Of a stretch of DNA of 64,000 nt, positions 1 through 10,692 are shown one piece after another (positions within the stretch are counted from its first letter, which is position 1; the number at the start of each line of letters is the position of its first letter). The translations under genes and the position numbers were made by a program. The stretch lies in assembly GCF_030272615.1 (NCBI RefSeq), contig NC_081412.1, positions 18,205,932-18,269,931 on the forward strand, read 5' to 3'. This DNA is from Cryptomeria japonica (taxonomy: Eukaryota; Streptophyta; Pinopsida; Cupressales; Cupressaceae). The notes under the pieces were generated by a model. That model searched no databases, was not told where the DNA came from, and saw nothing but the letters and a program-made list of their open reading frames with translations.

Positions 1-1410
1 CCAATCATTGATGACTATTCTAGAATGATGTGGGTTACTTTTTTAAGAGAGAAATCTGAAGCCTTTGAAAATTTTAAAATATTTAAAACTAAAGTTGAGA
101 CAGAGACAAGGTTGAAGATTAAATTCTTAAGGTCAAATCAGGGTTGTGAATTCACATCCAATGAATTTAACAACTATTTGTGAGAAGCATTTTATAAGGA
201 GACAGTTGTCAGCACCCCAGACACCTCAACAGAATGGAGTTGTGGAAAGGAAGAACAAAACTATCTTGGATGTGGCTAGAACTATGATGATGAAAGCTAA
301 TTTGCCTCATATCTATTGGAGAGAAGTTGTGAGCATGATTGTATACACATTCAACAGAGTTCATATCAAAGGAGACACCGGTATGACACCTTTTGAGTTA
401 TGGTTTGGTCATACACCTACAATTAAGTATTTTAGAATCTTTGGTAGTAAATGCTATATCAAAAGAGATGATTCCATTGGAAAGTTTGATCCTAGATGTG
501 ATGAAGGGATATTTCTTGGTTATTATAATGAAAGCAAAGAATATAGATGTTATAACAAAAGATTGCAGAGAATTGTGAAGAGTACTAATGTCATGGTGGA
601 TGAGTAGAACAAAGGTCAAATCAGAACTTATGAGAGGGAATTGGAAGTGGAAATAATCATAATTGAATTGGTAGCACCTATACCAAAACAAAATGTTGAA
701 CCAGTTACCCCGTCAGTATCATAAAATTCAACTGTAACTGAAGATCAAAGCAGAGAAACAAAAAGTCAGAAGACTCCTAGGTATGTAAGGATGAATCATT
801 CAGAAGATCAGATCATTGGAGACAAGAGTAAACGAGTGATGAGAAGAAGAAGGTTGGTAGCTAAAGAGGTATGTTTAATTTCTCAAATTGAACTGACATC
901 AGTAGTTGAAGCATGTAAGGATGAATGTTGGATGAAAGTTATGGAAGAGGAGTTGGATGAAATAGAAATAAACAACACATGGACTTTAGTTCCCCGACCT
1001 AAAAATAAGAATTTTATTGGAGCTAAATGGGTTTTTAGGAATAAATTGAATGAAGATGGACAAGTTGCGAGAAATAAGGATAGATTGGTTTGCAAAGGAT
1101 ATTTCTCAAAAGGAAGGAATTGATTATGATAAAAATTTTCTCCGGTAGCTAGGATTTAAGCTGTGAGATTATTTCTTGCTTATGTTGCCCATAAGAATTA
1201 CAAGGTTTATCATATGGATGTTAAGTGTGCATTTCTAAATGGAGATATTGAAGGGGAAGTTTACATGGAGCAACCTGATGGATTTTCACTTTCAAATGAC
1301 AAAAACATGGTTTGAAAATTGAGGAAAACTTAATATGGATTGAAGCAAGCCCCTAGAGCTTGGTATGCTAGATTGGATAAATATCTTTTGAAGCTTGGTT
1401 TTACTAAAGT
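1..1410 (+). pseudogene. Ty1/copia pol remnant: integrase and N-terminal RT
   Basis: The reading begins inside the integrase core (IDDYSRMMWVTFLREK), which normally inserts the cDNA into the genome. The second catalytic block reads FLRSNQGCEF where copia integrases have RSDxGGEF, so the catalytic Asp has become Asn. A frameshift and stop lie at about 178-183; the frame then resumes with SAPQTPQQNGVVERKN, which holds the catalytic Glu, and GIFLGY. Stops at 605-607 and about 722 interrupt the linker. RT begins near 960 (NNTWTLVPRP, GAKWVFRNKL) and runs through further frameshifts to HMDVKCAFLNGD and LKQAPRAWY. It stops abruptly at about 1410, inside RT, at the edge of an inverted-repeat insertion, and the same pol resumes at 18629. 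The element's 5' part is outside the window. Confidence 0.93.
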
Positions 1411-1449
1411 GTATGTGCACAAACATGGTGGTTAGAAAAGTGGACACCA
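1411..1449 (+). repeat. Left terminal inverted repeat
   Basis: It starts at about GTATGTGCACAAACATGG and includes GTGGACAC at 1440-1448. It pairs with 18582-18628, which has an extra G-rich insertion (GGGGGGTATA in the complementary reading). The exact outer base is uncertain by 2-3 nt. Confidence 0.75.
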
Positions 1450-1499
1450 CCCAAAAAAACATGAAAAAACAAGCAACCCTAATGCGGTTATAAAATTTG

Positions 1500-1675
1500 A
1501 AATCACCGCGTACGTGGTTAGGTCCATTTTTCCCAAGCCTAAAAAAGTTAGCACATACATGTTGCTTTTAGGAAAGTGAACACGTACATGCTGATTTTTG
1601 GAAAGTGAGCGTGTACATGCTGATTTTAGGAAAGTGAGCGCGTAGGTGCTCATAAGCCCTAAAGGACTTCGTACG
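1500..1675. repeat. Left subterminal repeats (CGTACATGC-type)
   Basis: There are four imperfect copies of a roughly 30-nt unit with the pattern GGAAAGTGAnC(G/A)CGTACATGCTG. The last copies end in GCGCGTAGGTGCTC. Related CGTAC/GCGCG motifs recur at 13360-13620 and 17640-17790. Clustered subterminal motifs next to TIRs are typical transposase-binding regions of plant DNA transposons; that role is inferred. Confidence 0.6.
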
Positions 1676-1795
1676 TGATACCTGTCAAAAAAGTTTTAAA
1701 AAACAAACTAGGTCTTATTTTCCCATGACCACATTTTTCTCCCCATTTCCTCCACAAAACCAGGAATGGGGTGCCTCATTTCTCCTCTAGACACT

Positions 1796-4426
1796 ATGGA
1801 TCAAGGTTAGTTTTTCTTAAATTTTGTCTTTCTTTCCCATTTGTTCAATTTGTTTTACATTTTGAATTTAATTTCATTAAATTTGATTAGGTTTTTTCAT
1901 TTTTTGTTTCAAAAACAAGATTCTGATAATCCACAACAAGAACAACAAAATACACCTCCTGAAAACTCACAAGATACACCCCCAATTCCTCCTTTTGATC
2001 ACACATCTGAAACACATGAGCAATTAAATAATCAGTTAGGGAAAAACACATCTAAAATAAATAGACTGGATGATAAATTGAAAACATCCGAACTTGAGCA
2101 TCATAAATCACTCGCCACTAGCCTAGAAACATTAGCTAGCAGTGCCATAGTTGTTTCCACACAAATTAAAAAATGGGAAAACTTTAGGGATAGGTGTCAT
2201 CAATACTATGCTGATGGGTTATCATACGAGGGAGTGAAAAAAAATAAATTATTAAACAACAAATATGTGCCCTTTTTGTTGATCCTAAAACTGGTCATTC
2301 TTTACCTCTTAATGCAAAGATGTTTCCCATACATTGGTGTACCAATGTGTAGATGAAGAATATTTTTTGGTAGAGGTGGTGAATGGTCTTTGATGATCCA
2401 CCTTGTAATAATTATGAGGTTCCATTATATTTTTTGAGAAAAGTATATTGTGAGTTTGTGCTCAATGTGCGGACAAACTCTTTTGACATTAGAGAGTTCT
2501 ATGGTAGAGGTGGCGACTCTGCCTAAGATAGACCTAAAGCCCATAGGCAAGTAGCCTTGGAGAGTCGTCACCGCTAGCACCCAAACCCAAGGTAAATCAG
2601 GTTGTCTTAGTAGAGCTAAAAGAGTCGATGGAGCTACAGACTTTTCAGGAAGCCACAACATTGACTGGTGCCATCATCTAGCATGGGATGTCATTAGCAC
2701 ACCCTATTGTACTGGATGATGAGTCATTAGTTTCTCTAGGTGGTGACAAAGAGCCCATTCAGCATATATGTGTTAGATGCTCGGGGATATGCTTAGGGAT
2801 AGATGATGCAACCGGTGAAAATGGATCCACATCTCATTCGTGCACGATTTGTTGGATTAGATATCAAGCCCGCACGACTAAGGATTTGGTGCTGACAGAT
2901 GGGTTGATGGACATGGTGTTTGTCCATTCAGTGATGGACACAGGTGTGTTGATTTCAATTCATAGCATTTTATCTATCAGTCACTTTAAATTTTTAATTA
3001 CATAAATGAATTTTCATTTATACATCGATTTGAATTGAGACAAATTATATGCATTTCAGGATGGAACAACAGTATCCCATACTCCTCCCGATGTTACTAT
3101 AGCTGCAACTTCGATGCCTGAGGTATAAATTTTGTAACATTTTAAAATAGAATAGTACACTTTGAATTTAAAAATATTACAAGATATACTAACTATCTTT
3201 AACGCTTGGTCCAATTTTTGGTTTGTAGGTGTTGGCAAGGGACCAAATGTCCTAGATTGTTGACATCACGCTCTCAGCGATCGATTTTGGCCTACAAGGC
3301 TATATGGTATCATATTTTGTACAACCCTTTTTATGTATTATTTTGATGGAATATGCAAGTCATTTCATTTTAGATTTTTTAAATTATGTTTAATATACTA
3401 TCTGTACTAATATCTCTTGTTAATTTTTTTTTTAGGGTACCCCCTCCGTGTCTAGGCCTCGTCCTAAGAAAAATAATTCCTCAAAGACACCAAAACGTGG
3501 GAAGAAGGTAATTGAACACATTTTTAGTTGTACAATTGTTTGAAAATGTTGATATCAAGTATTAGTTGGGGTTTGTAGACTGATTAGTATTTTTTGTCTA
3601 TTTTACATGTACAACGACCATTGAGCTATATGGATTTGTTGAATGCACTTGATTCACCCGTGGATCAAGAGAGGGTAGAGGTATGTATATCTACTTTATT
3701 TTCTTTATTTCATGATTATATGCACACGTACATGTGAACTTGTGATATATTATAATCTTATAATTTTTCATATAGGAAATATCCATAGCTGCTTCATCAA
3801 TGGCGAGCCCTCCTCCATGCACTGGAGAAGCATCTCAAGATTCGGTACACTTTTTTTTGATATATTACATTAATTGTTTTTAACCTACAATAATTATCAT
3901 TATATTAATTATATTTAATATTTGATCATTTTTTATATAGGTAATAGTGATAGTTTCTCCATCGATGGTGAGCCATCCTCAATCCATTGGAGAAGCATCT
4001 CAGGCACCGGTACATCATTGTTCTCTATATTATATATTTTAAGTGTTTTTAATGTATTTATGTTAGTACATTGTATTAATTGTACATTTAATCTACAATA
4101 GACCCCTTTGTGGTACGACCATAGCATGGATCCTTTTAAGTATGTCTTCAAGAAAACTCCTAAGAGTGACAAGGACAGGAGAGCAAAGACATTAGCTCTA
4201 AGATCAACCGATGAGGTAATCTACATTTCAATTTCAAAGAAATTATAGTTGAACGCAAAGTTATGTTGTTAATTGTGAACTATTTTCTACAAAAGAACTC
4301 TAACTTGGCTTTTGAATTGTGGTTTTGCAACCATCTACAGAGCCACGTACTACATCAAAGAGACTCAATTTTGATGATCCACCACAAGTTCAGGATCATA
4401 TAGTGTTAGTTGTGGTCATAGAATGA
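1796..4426 (+). pseudogene. Multi-exon gene remnant of the TIR element, unknown function
   Basis: A short first exon, ATGGATCAAG (1796-1805), ends at a GTTAGT donor. The next acceptor, at 1918-1919, joins it in frame to DSDNPQQEQQNTPPENSQD, a Gln/Pro/Thr-rich stretch followed by a charged helical region (to about 2250). Frameshifts follow, around 2270 and 2390. Later exons have good GT-AG borders: about 2690-2940 (Cys-rich, CVRC and CTIC pairs), 3061-3122, an exon at about 3437-3507 encoding basic RPRPKKNNSSKTPKRGKK, a poorly bounded exon (its acceptor is unclear) ending about 3678 (SYMDLLNALDSPVDQERVE), 3777-3843, 3942-4008, 4102-4215 and about 4342-4426, ending with TGA at 4424. The 3777 and 3942 exons are duplicates (…SMASPPPCTGEASQ / …SMVSHPQSIGEASQ). 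The basic tail suggests a nuclear or DNA-binding accessory protein; I do not recognise the family. Confidence 0.5.
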
Positions 4427-4589
4427 CCCATACATGTAGATATATTCTACATTTTTATTATATATCGATTTGGACATGGCATACGCCATATTTTTGTAAT
4501 ACTTGTATTGACTTGGCAGACATGCCTTTTTTGATATATATAAATGTTGATATTCAATCCAATAAATGTGTACTGAGTTAATTATTGTG

Positions 4590-4867
4590 TATTCATTGTA
4601 TTTCTTGGCTTTCCTTTTATAAAGTTAATTAATCATTTGCCTATGTAATCAAGAATATGAATATAAACAACAAAAATCTATGATATAAAACATTGCAATC
4701 GTGGAACATGATTTGATAAAATTTCTAAAATGTTGAATTAACCCTACAAAAATCATTGTATTCAGTTCATTATCATGTAATCATTATATTTGGTGGCTGT
4801 CATTTTATAAATTTAAATGAATATTTGCCTATGTAATCAACAATATGAATATAAACAACACAAATCG
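4590..4867. repeat. Tandem duplication, ~188-bp period
   Basis: The block containing TTTGCCTATGTAATCAA recurs 188 bp apart (about 4636 and 4824), with the same flanking AATATGAATATAAACAACA. The sequence is AT-rich and noncoding, just downstream of the plus-strand gene. The interval 4427-4590 shows nothing else. Confidence 0.65.
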
Positions 4868-4899
4868 ACAATATGAATATAAAAACCAATATGTGTGTG

Positions 4900-5810
4900 G
4901 TGTGAGAGAACCCTCATGCTCGCAATGGTCAAATTTTGGTTTTCATGTGCATAAACTGACATCACAAGAATTTTTGGGTGGGCAGGTTTACACTAGTCAT
5001 GCTCCTCTCATACATCCCAAAGCGTCAGAACATTGAGAGTCATACCCTACCGACGCAATCTCTCAAGTGCCCTGAGTCCAAAAAACTGTCAAACTTTGAC
5101 AAACTGTTTCTTCCAATCCAGGATACATGATCGATCTATTTGAACCTATGGGGTCACATGAGGCTCATCTATAATGGCCTATCTCAGTTTTTTATGACTC
5201 AAAGTTATTTTCAATTAGTAGCATTTTTCCCCTGCTGCAAAAACCGCCAGTTGCATGCAATGCGATTTTGTAGGATAGGCTAGAATTGATTTGGTTCATC
5301 GTGTGCACAAACTGACATCATGAGCATGTCTAGGTGGGAAGGTTTATGCTAGTCATTCTCCTCTCATGTATCCCAAAGCGTCAGAACGTCGAGAGTCATA
5401 CCCTACCAACACGATCTCTCAAGTGTCCTGAGTCCAAAAAATTGTCAAACTTTGATAGACCATTTCTTACAATCCAAGACACATATGATCAATCTGTTTG
5501 AACTTGTGGGGTAGTGTGAGGCTCCTCTGCAATGGCCTATCTTGGTTTTTGATGAATCAGAGCCATTTTCAATTGGTAGCATTTTTTTGCCTGCTGCAAA
5601 AACCGTCAGTTGCGTGCAATGCAAAGTTGCAAGATAGGCTAGAATTGATTTGGTTCATTGTGTGCACAAACTGATGTCATGAGCGCATTTGGGTGGGCAA
5701 GTTTACATTAGGAATTCTCCTCTCGTGCATACCAAAATATGAAAACGTTGATAATCATACCCTACCAACATGATGTACAAGTTGCTTGTCAACTTTTTTG
5801 ACAATAATGA
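4900..5810. repeat. Tandem repeat, ~356-359 bp unit, about 2.5 copies
   Basis: GTGCA(T/C)AAACTGACATCA recurs at about 4947, 5303 and 5662. Each copy continues with GGGTGGGCAGGTTTAC, a CCCAAAGCGTCAGAACxTxGAGAG block, TGCTGCAAAAACCG and AGGATAGGCTAGAATTGATT. The third copy degenerates near 5780. No coding frame is conserved between copies. Confidence 0.85.
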
Positions 5811-5989
5811 CATTTTTTGCTCAAATTGTATCTAGACTCAATCTATGACCCCTATGACCCGATAATGACTCAAATAATTCTCCATGATTATACAAGAATC
5901 AAGAATTCTCATGATTGACCTTATCACATCACGTAAACTCAAAACATAGTTACAAAACATAGACACAAAAAATAGTCACAAAATATTGT

Positions 5990-6250
5990 CACATATTATT
6001 CTAAAATTTGCCTTTAAATATGGTCAAATAAGCTCTTGTCTATTTGAATATACAAAAAAATGTCTTACAAATCATCTCATGGGCTTTTATACAAAATTTG
6101 GCATTACGATATGTGCAATTCAACTCATCACCATTTTAATATACAAATTTGGTACATATGTACAAATCAGCTCATTTCCATTTAAATATTCAAATTTATG
6201 CCCCTAAACATGTAAAAATCAGCTCATGGGCATTTATATATACAAAAACC
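5990..6250. repeat. Minisatellite, ~57-60 bp unit
   Basis: Four imperfect units share a CAAATCAGCTCATGGGCATT-like core followed by TATATACAAA. This AT-rich block lies just downstream of the minus-strand gene that ends at 6318. From 5811 to 5990 I see only AT-rich sequence with CAAAACATAG-type short repeats. Confidence 0.6.
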
Positions 6251-6317
6251 AAATATAGAACAATTCATCGATGATATATACAAAATTATCTAAATCTTTC
6301 TACTCTGAACCATAGAA

Positions 6318-7150
6318 TCAATCAAGTGAGCCTTCAGGATCGGCTCTAACCCATATTGTGCCAAGTATTGCCTCGTGGTCAAATTCATAAACTTTCCATA
6401 AAATCTTGTTATGAGGTCTACCATGATACTTCATCAAATGAATATTTGTTGCAACAACAAGGTTAGAGAAATGAAGAATATGTCTGTGTGTTTCAAAGTC
6501 ATCAAACAACCAAACATCAGAATTCTTGATAGGGTATCTCCTAAGCTATGTTCCTGTCACGACAACAAACCTTATTGGGTACTCAATACCCTCACCGTCA
6601 ATGATTGTGGTTGTCAATTTTCTTTTAGGCTCAACACAATGACACAAATAGTAATGTGTTCCTTCTTCATTGTTCTCTTCTATAGCAACTGCATACACAT
6701 GACCTGTGTTTTACAAAGTGATAATTAATACCAAAAATAAAGTATGATGTACACAACAAAATGAACCAAAAAGAATTCTTGCAAAAAAATTAACTCAAAA
6801 AATTACCTGAATCCACTAGGTCGGATACATGGTAAAAATCCGTTGATGTCTCCATCTGGCTCAATTGTAGTGCTTTGGGAATTTGATATGCACCAATGGG
6901 AACCAATGGTATACAAGACCATTTGTCAACCCACTCTTGTGAATCACATTCTTCCCACAAACAATATGTAAGGCCTTCCCCAAACCAAGCTTTGATTAAC
7001 TTAGTTGACCATGTTTGACCCTATTAATAAATGTTATATAATTCAATAGAATGGGCTATGTTAGATAGATAGATTGGTGAGAAAAGTAATTGAACCAAGT
7101 TATAGAATTATTTCACCTTGTGGTGTACTTTTTGATGTGTTATGAATTTG
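6318..7150 (-). pseudogene. Minus-strand multi-exon gene remnant, unknown function
   Basis: Read on the minus strand, one exon (7029 down to about 6808) encodes GQTWSTKLIKAWFGEGLTY…DFYHVSDLVDSG and ends at a GT donor. An AG acceptor at about 6710 joins it in frame to HVYAVAIEENNEEGTHYYLC, then PIRFVVVTGT, one stop, LRRYPIKNSDVWLFDDFETH and ATNIHLMKYHGRP, ending in a stop at 6318. An earlier exon ends near 7119 at AAG|GTGAAA. Only the single internal stop breaks the last exon. The protein looks like a globular, beta-rich domain with His/Cys residues (CHC, HRHILHF); I do not recognise it. It lies between the other two genes of the TIR element and may be a further element-encoded protein or a captured host exon set. 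Confidence 0.45.
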
Positions 7151-9427
7151 AAATCCTAAAAGATCCATTGATTGGATAATCTTGAACTGATGTATGTCAG
7201 CTATATCTGGATTTGCAGAACTTTATTATGATGTTGGAAATATGATGCATATCTAATAAGTGAATGAAATTATGAGAATTATGATAATGGCTTATGTGGA
7301 TAAATTGGGATATATGAGATATTGATTTGTTAATGTCAATTGTATGCAGAGTGTTGATGTGTATTCTTATTCATGTGTTTAATATTTTATGAGGATATTT
7401 GGAAGTACTAATGTGTAATTGAGATGTGCAGGAAAATTATCCATGTGACCATGGAAATATTATGGAGAACCAAACCTAGACCTATGTATGTTCGTAAAAC
7501 TAGGGTTTGTTTATTTGGAGAGACAACACCCCGTTCGTATCGTATTTTATTCGTGAAAGTGATTGTTGTATGAATGTTGAAATTGAATTTTGTTTATTTG
7601 TGTAAATCCGACAAGAGACAAGATTTCATGTGTAATTTTGGTAGAAGTATTGTGTCACTTGACACATGTGATCGATTTATGTTTTGAATTTTAAATTTGT
7701 CTCTTGGAGGGAGTTGTTTAACTATAGCTTTTTCAATTAATTTAATGTGATTCCATATTTGCCTTGGGAAGAGAATCTTTGGGATGGTCAACTTAGGTTT
7801 GACCCGAAAATAAACTTCAGAGGGGTTTAAAAAGGGTTAAATGGACTCCTAGGGGTAGTTTAGTAGGGTTTCCTAAAGCCCATAAGGTATACCTAAGGGT
7901 TAGGAGTAATTTTAGGCATGTTTCTACTCCCATGTGACCATTTAGACACCCTAAAAAGTAGGTTTCCTAAGTTGAGTGAAAAATTGAAAATTAGAAGGCA
8001 TCAACTAAGTTGTGAACCTTCCTTTTTGAATGTGAGATCCCTTTCCCATTCTACCCTACCTTTCCTTTTTAGTTTTAGAAACCTAGGAGAACTCTCACAA
8101 AGGCCTTCTTAAGCAAGAATGAGAAAATTAGTGGGTAATCACCCACTCCTCCATTTTTTGGAGACAAGAATTTGAAAGAAAGACAGATTTGGTTTTAGGA
8201 ATTTTGGCTAAGTGTAGAGAAGCAAGGGTTTGTGGAATTGGGCTGCTCATCTTCAACCAATCTAGCATACCTTTGGGCAGTTGAAGGTTGGTGAAATTTC
8301 TCCTTGTATTGTTTTATATTGCATGTTGTGTTGAAAGGATTTGTTTGTGTAAAAAGGGCTAGTATCTTGTATGCTTCCTTGGATAATTATTGTGTTCTAT
8401 GTTTTTACTTATTGTATGCATTTTTTTAGGTGCTTTGGGAGTAATCAAGGCCTCCTACTCTTGGGAGAGAGGATGGTCTTATGGGTGGTAGCAGTGACAA
8501 CCCTTGAGTGAGAGGCTCTCGTTATGAGACTGATAACAAGGGATTTTATGTGACCCTTGCTGCATGGCTTGTTTATGCATTTGGGGGTCATAAGGAGGGA
8601 AATAAGGCATGAATGCCTTTGGGGGCATAAGGAATGTGGGGCTGGTATACTTATGATGTATTTGGTTTTCCATGAGGTGGCTATATGTTTTACCATACTT
8701 GCAGTCTCCTCAGGGTACTTGGTCCACTACCACCCTTGAAAAGACATCACAATGTGTGGTGCAATGTAGCCTAGGTTGGGATTGTGTTTGAGATTGTTTT
8801 TCCCTTGTCTTTTGTGTTTGCATGTGTGTTACTTGTCTAGGGCTTGGTTCTCCAAGCTCGGGGGTGGCTACTAGCTAGCCTAGGCTAGGAGGTGAGCACT
8901 TCATGGTCATATCCTTGATTTTTATTTGTAGGTTGTTGGAAGGAAAGGATTAGGACAAGTGGAAAATTTGATGGAGTTATTTGTTACAGAAATCCATTTG
9001 TAAATATTTTTATTATTTTGTTTTAAAAGTCCTCATTATTAATAATAAGAGACCTATTTGTAAAATGATGATAGTGTCTTTTAAATGTAATATTTTATTT
9101 GCTATATTGCAAAAAAAAAAAGAAATGAATAAATCTGCATTTAGTTCCTAAAGTTCTTTTGAATTTAATATTTGTTGAGTATATAATATTTTGGAAAAGC
9201 AATAAATTTATTTTATCCCTTTATGCATATGAAATAAATCAAAGAAATAAAGAAATGATTTGATGATTGCATGCATGTTGCTTTGAATATAAATGTTTCA
9301 GTTTAATTCCTAATTGCATGGTTAAAGTTAAAGGATTCTAGATAAATAAAGTGTTGTTGGAATTTTATTTTTAATCTGTCATTTTATTAACTTGCAGAAA
9401 ATAAAAGTTTAACGTTTATCATAGTCA
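7151..9427. other. Unclassified AT-rich stretch, possibly LTR-derived
   Basis: No convincing coding region is seen on either strand; the longest open stretches are under 85 codons and lack motifs. The style (a long untranslated-leader-like 7800-8250, T-rich runs near 8280-8420, duplicated GGGGGTCATAAGG / GGGGGCATAAGG at about 8583-8630) resembles retrotransposon LTR or leader sequence, but I could not identify ends or target duplications. Confidence 0.3.
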
Positions 9428-9446
9428 TCTCTCTCTCTCTCTCTAT
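9428..9446. repeat. (CT)n microsatellite
   Basis: This is an uninterrupted CT tract running into TATATATA. A second short (AT)n tract lies at 9548-9567. Both are in AT-rich DNA. Confidence 0.9.
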
Positions 9447-9639
9447 ATATAGACATTCAACTAATTTTATATGCATGCATAAATGCATAAATGAATTCAT
9501 TTCTTAAAGTTAAATAAATAAACTTGTTTAAAATGTATATATACAAGTATATATATATATATATATAATTTATTTCATTTAAATAAACCAAAAAACAAAA
9601 TAAAATAAAATAAAACAAATTTAAAAAAAAAAACATTAT

Positions 9640-9870
9640 AGGGGGGGGTCGGCTCGGGCCGAACCACTGTGCAATGCACAGTGGATGGCGGGGGCCGAAC
9701 ACTATGCATGACATAGTGGGCGGCCTTGGCCGACGCCACTATGGGTGACCACAGTGGGCGTTGCCACTACGACTGTCCACAATGAATGACCTGAGGCTGC
9801 CACTGTGGGCAACCGCAGTGGTCGCCGCCACTGTGGTAACCCATAGTGAGCGGAGCCGCCCCGTGGTCGC
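9640..9870. repeat. GC-rich island of serial short hairpins
   Basis: In otherwise AT-rich DNA, about 200 bp of GC-rich sequence contains six consecutive dyads built on CCACTGTGG/CCACTATGG. The first, 9664-9684, is a near-perfect palindrome with 10-bp arms CCACTGTGCA around a single A. The others (around 9698, 9738, 9764, 9798 and 9830) have 7-9 bp arms and 3-6 nt loops. Spacers carry GGGCGGCC/GGCCGA motifs. Nothing in it looks coding. Confidence 0.65.
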
Positions 9871-10095
9871 TGCCTACAACCTTCACAACCTTCGCCCTCG
9901 CCCTTTTGCCATGGCCACTGCTCGACCCTGTTCGGCCCTATGCAGAGAAGACAAAGAAACAAAAAAAAAATGAAGAATAGAACCCTAGCCCGGTTAGGGC
10001 TAGGGTAAAATGTGGACAATAGAAAAATAAAATAAGGAGGGGCTTATTTTATAATATAAAGAAGGGCTAGGGTTTGCATGGTAATAACACCTTAG

Positions 10096-10099
<4 letters not shown>

Positions 10100-10132
<33 letters not shown>
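10100..10132. repeat. (AT)n microsatellite
   Basis: This is a pure AT dinucleotide run. The following 10133-10690 is AT-rich with no recognisable feature. Confidence 0.9.
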
Positions 10133-10136
<4 letters not shown>

Positions 10137-10692
10137 TATGAATATAGCTTGGACAAAATTGTAGAGTTTCTATATTATGAGCAAATTTGAGCAACTTGTA
10201 TAATTTTTGTTTAAGGGAAATTATTTATATAATTTATATATATTAAAGATATTTTATAATTTATTAAATATATTAATGTTATTTTAAACATTAATAATGT
10301 TGTTGTTAAAGGGCAACTGGTAGGTCAAAATAATTTTATTTAGAAAATTGTTCTTAAATATAAGGATATAAAAGAAAAGGGATGTTTTTAGATGATATTA
10401 ATAATAAACTTGGGGAAGATATTCCAATGAAATTAATTGTCTCATTAGTCGATTTATTTTAATAATAATTGATAAAAATGTATTTTTGGCAATTTAGACT
10501 TAATAGAGATTAATAATATCTCTGCCAAATATTTTGGGAAGTTTGATTTAATTAACTAATGACCATCTTTGATGAGTCAATAAATTTATTTCTTATAGGT
10601 TATCTGCATTTAATTTTTAAATTTTTCTCTTCTGCTTGAGTTAATGTTGTAAGTTACTCAAACATAGTTAAGACAAAACTTGTTAGTGCATT

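Noticed and set aside
9702-10019. 105-codon minus ORF and 70-codon plus ORF across the GC island
   Set aside because: Both are explained by local GC-rich composition and dyads; no similarity to known proteins is recognised.
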